This document shows, one piece after another, positions 61,006-64,000 of a stretch of 64,000 nt of DNA. The notes under the pieces are model-generated. The model did no database searches and was not told where the DNA came from. It saw only the letters and a list, made by a program, of their open reading frames with translations. Source of the DNA: Glycine soja (lineage: Eukaryota; Streptophyta; Magnoliopsida; Fabales; Fabaceae); the NCBI RefSeq assembly GCF_004193775.1, contig NC_041016.1, forward strand, positions 43,201,522-43,265,521. The letters run 5' to 3'. Numbering within the stretch: position 1 is the first letter of the stretch; each line of letters starts with the position of its first letter. The translations under genes were made by a program, and so were the position numbers.

Positions 61006-62733
61006 CAGCTTACAACACAAATAATGTCACATCAAGAGTTAATCACACACTTATTCACAACCAAAACTCATTCACCATTTCACATCTCATAATGTCACAA
61101 TCCACCATCACATGTTTTCACGTATCTCACAATTCAACATTTGTTCTACTTTACACTTTTACTCAATCTCAATAACAATATCATAATCTCAAGGCAACAT
61201 ATTACTCCACAATTCATCACATATTTCATTTATAAGCACTGCTCATGAATTATACAATACCATGACCTCGCACTCATGTTTCAAACATGTTTAACACAAT
61301 AGCGCTACAATTTAACACTGGTTCCTAACTAGGAACCTACACTTTCTCTTTAACACTGTGCATAAATACTGGTCGGGTTATTGTATAATTCATAACATCC
61401 GCTTATTTACAATCAAATATCATGTCCACACTTTAACATCTCATAACATCATATCAACCATCTCATAACATTCCTAATGATATTCATAAGGTATAACATA
61501 CACATGTTCATCAAATTTAACCATAATATTCTCAAACTCCAACACTTAATAATTTTTGGAATCATACTATAACACTCTACAATATTATTTACATAAATTA
61601 TTAATATAAATAACTACCTCTATATATATATAAACTAACATACATCATATTGAATCACAAATTACAAGGTAAGCTTTCAATGCACAAATTCTAAATAATT
61701 ATATGAACACTTTGGTCAATTTCAATTATGATATTAATTTTTTTTAATTATATATAAAAACCTAAACAGCAAGAAAAAGAGAAAATACAAAATCAATATT
61801 TCTCTCTAAATTTCTCCTTTATTTCATCAATTCATATTAATTAGAAAAAGTACTCGATTTATAGGGTTCACATTCAACACAATAGCATATCAATTTCACA
61901 ACAATTGGCCTATCAAACATATATAATTCATTGTAATAATGATAAGGATAAAATGAAAATTGCAAAAACACCCCAAAACTCATTCCAATTGATATCTCTA
62001 AGGATCCCTACACATGTTCTCACTAATTTCCAATTGTGAATAACTCATCCCTGAGCGGACTCACGTGTCTTCAGCCAGCGATAGCAGCATCTCTAGCGGT
62101 TCACTGAGATTCCTTCAGTTATTCCTCCGACTGCTCCGATAGAATTCCCAAACGTCAGAGAGACGGAGAAGAGATTGAAACCTCCACTTGTACTATTTTC
62201 ATGCGATTCCTTTTTCTCCCTCCATGAATATTATCTCGCAAATCCCAACGGTGGAAGTGTGTACAATTGAATTTCGAACAACATATCCAATTTCATGAAA
62301 ATCCAACGGTTAACGAAACCGGGATCATAGTTTTACCAAGACAGTTTTGGGTTTCTGCGGAAAATTAAAAGGCTACAATGCGAAGGGTTTTCCTATAAGC
62401 TCAGACAAGATTTTGAAATTTCCAATGGTGAGAATGCTCTAAATTGGGTTGTGAACCTTGTGTTTAAATTTCACGACAATCCAACGGTGAATGAGTCCGA
62501 GATTGTCGTTTTTCTGAGACAGGTTTAGTGAGCTGCGGGAAAAAGAAAGGGTTTTGAGAGGAGAAGGGGAAAAACGAAAATGAGATGCAGAGGAGGCTGA
62601 GGAATCAGTCTGAAAAACCTAGCATATTGCTATTTATAGCTAGGGGCATTTACGACCTATTATTTACTCTATTTATTTATTTTTATTATTTTTACTAAAA
62701 AAAAATTTATTTATGAAAAAATGGGATGTTACA
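61006..62733 (-). repeat. 5' half of LTR E
   Basis: Continuation of LTR E past the copia element. It contains the segments matching LTR B 47,953-48,640 and 42,346-43,412, including the empty site at about 61,655-61,690 and the ggactcatt...accgttggat region (about 62,480). Confidence 0.85.
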
Positions 62734-62762
62734 GAAAGAGCCCTTGATTTTATATTTGGATG

Positions 62763-63098
62763 GTAACTACTTTATGAACCTAAAATCTTATGTAGAACTC
62801 AACTATAGTATCATAGTCATCAAGCCTTATTAAAAGAGACCTAATTATTAACTAGTGTACCTATTTTTTTTTTTCATTTTTTGTCATCAGTACAATGATA
62901 TTTTGCTTAATTCTAGAAGATTCAAAATCTTGTTAGACAATGGTGAATGCCATAATATGTTTTTGACATAATAGTTTAACTAGCTAGGGAATGTAATAAA
63001 ATGTGTATATATACTAATCTACAAATAAACAATTCAATATATTTGTTTTTTTTATGTAGAATTCAATATATTTGTTAATTCTATATATTATATTATAG
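62763..63098 (+). other. Surviving GH1 intron
   Basis: Begins gtaact-like at the donor after the split Trp codon and ends ttatag before 63,099. AT-rich and without other features. Confidence 0.65.
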
Positions 63099-63158
63099 GT
63101 TTATGGAGCCATTGATAATTGGAGAATATCCCAATTCCATGTGATCTTTGGTAGGGAG

Positions 63159-64000
63159 TGTTGGAGATAAATATGTATGTACAAGATCTAATCCATCATG
63201 TTATCAAAGAATTGTTCTTAATTTATTTTATTATCATATTTATTGTTTTATTAAATTATTAATTTGACAAGTCCTTGATTAAAATTAGAGACTTGTTATC
63301 ATAATAGAGATTATGATAATAAGAAACAAGTCCTTTATAATTTTAATCTAAATTATTCTTTATCGTAAGATTATTTTGAATAAAACATCAATAATCCAAT
63401 ATATATGTATTAGTCTTTATTGGATAAAGATTAATAGATCTTGTCGATTAAATTGCATATATAGATGATGTATATGTGGATGTCATCATTGAACTAACTC
63501 AATTGAGAATTTTTAATAGTTAATATTACATTGATGTGTCAATAGGAAGTTTTCAAGAAGAAATATAATAGTTTTCTTTGATATGAGATTATCAAATTAA
63601 TTAACAAGTTATTTATTATATTTTAATTTTGAACACCTAATGTCTTAGAGTACTATTTGAATGAATATTGAATATGATTAAATACTTGTAAAATTAATGA
63701 TTAATCAAGAAGGAATCCATCAAATTTAGATAATGAGTTTGAGCTCTATGATAGAATTAAGGCCTTGGACGGGACAATTCAACAAAAGAAGAAAAGAGTT
63801 TTTTAAGTCCTTCATTGATTAAATGTATTAACTTATTAGAGTTTGATAATGATACTATACTCTAGAGTTAACTTGAGCTATAAATAATGAAATGAAATAT
63901 TACATTATTCTTCTATTGGTTCTTGAAAGAATAAGATGTTACTTCATGTTACCCGGACATCAAAAAGTGTTGTTAGACACCTACCTTGATTGGTAAATTA
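63159..64000 (+). other. Possible start of another LTR element; no genes seen
   Basis: GH1 similarity stops after SLVG at tgttggagataaat (63,159), which could be the first bases of an LTR (TG start) cutting the exon. The remaining AT-rich DNA up to the window edge has no frame of note, and the element's end would lie outside the window, so this cannot be confirmed. Confidence 0.3.

Larger units (their letters stand above)
56641..62733 (-). mobile_element. Solo LTR E of the large family, inserted in a GH1 exon, reverse strand
   Basis: The reverse strand starts tgtaacatcccatttttt (ending at 62,733) and ends ggtagagggtgtcaca (at 56,641). The exact TSD gaaag is at 56,636-56,640 and 62,734-62,738. 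Removing it joins GH1 codons without a shift (DHDVAE to RALDF). Own sequence is about 56,641-57,742 plus 61,006-62,733, roughly 2.8 kb, split by a copia element. It keeps the uninterrupted form of the site where the long-TIR transposon entered LTR B. Confidence 0.92.
53934..63165 (+). pseudogene. Family 1 beta-glucosidase (GH1) gene relic, split by two LTRs
   Basis: Exon pieces of a plant GH1 beta-glucosidase lie in order. 53,934 to about 54,023 follows an intron end (gcag) and reads [20 protein letters not shown]. About 56,314-56,492 reads WTFSKYGYADG, a one-base shift, RCSTWQN and then FEPYIVTHN, stop, LLAHGVAVNIYKTKYQ. 56,549-56,640 joined to 62,739-62,762 reads ASQKGIIGISLACH, stop, IVPPYDTELDHDVAERALDF. 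63,099 to about 63,160 reads FMEPLIIGEYPNSM, stop, SLVG. Several splice sites survive, and the split Trp codon between the last two exons is preserved. The exon carrying the acid/base NEP motif is lost. Two solo LTRs sit inside. It cannot make an enzyme. Confidence 0.85.

Noticed and set aside
54106..62733. LTRs D and E as the two ends of one retrotransposon
   Set aside because: They are in opposite orientations, GH1 exons lie between them, and E has its own TSD.

Overview
The window is nuclear DNA from a dicot plant, almost certainly a legume and most like Glycine (soybean) or a close relative. It is AT-rich and full of nested transposable elements. Intact coding is limited to one single-exon gene of the coiled-coil NB-ARC LRR (CNL, RPP13-like) class. 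The genus call is an inference from the protein family and repeat style, not a database result.

Positions 1-38,600 form a CNL resistance-gene cluster. The only intact gene is at 4,510-8,298 (1,262 aa). A full-length paralogue (23,425 to about 31,900) is a pseudogene with four frame disruptions and a Ty1/copia element (23,940-28,841) inserted in the middle of its exon. A 5' stub (about 13,425-13,724) and a 3' LRR stub (about 35,276-36,130) are further relics. AT-rich spacer blocks recur between them, so the cluster grew by repeated tandem duplication: 1-1,080 with 36,815-37,840, 1,430-2,240 with 37,850-38,613, 2,270-4,170 with 18,700-20,565, and 8,300-9,330 with 31,925-32,950 and others. Between the copies lie a Tourist-like MITE (10,434-10,879), a Mutator-like element with very long terminal inverted repeats (20,566-23,169), and the intron-containing 3' end of a PATROL1/unc-13-like (DUF810) gene. 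That gene's last intron holds a hAT element (14,910-16,391), and its last exon is duplicated.

Positions 38,600-51,700 are a nest of transposons. Decayed copia and other retroelement pieces contain a large solo LTR (A, 40,873-50,973). LTR A is split by a related solo LTR (B). LTR B is split by a long-TIR DNA element (43,413-47,944). That element contains a third related solo LTR (C), an unrelated 882-bp solo LTR and a captured fragment of a HIPP-type heavy-metal-binding protein gene. Target-site duplications can be read at each level.

Positions 51,700-64,000 hold a short CFAP20/BUG22-like pseudogene fragment and an exon-intron relic of a family 1 beta-glucosidase (GH1) gene spread over about 9.2 kb. 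Two more copies of the large LTR family interrupt it: D, and E in reverse orientation. LTR E is itself split by a decayed copia element (57,743-61,000).

Functionally, the window offers one candidate intracellular immune receptor. Everything else reads as duplication debris and transposon traffic. No tRNA, rRNA or CRISPR array was seen. All comparisons were made by eye from the sequence; percentages and edges are approximate unless a target-site duplication fixes them.
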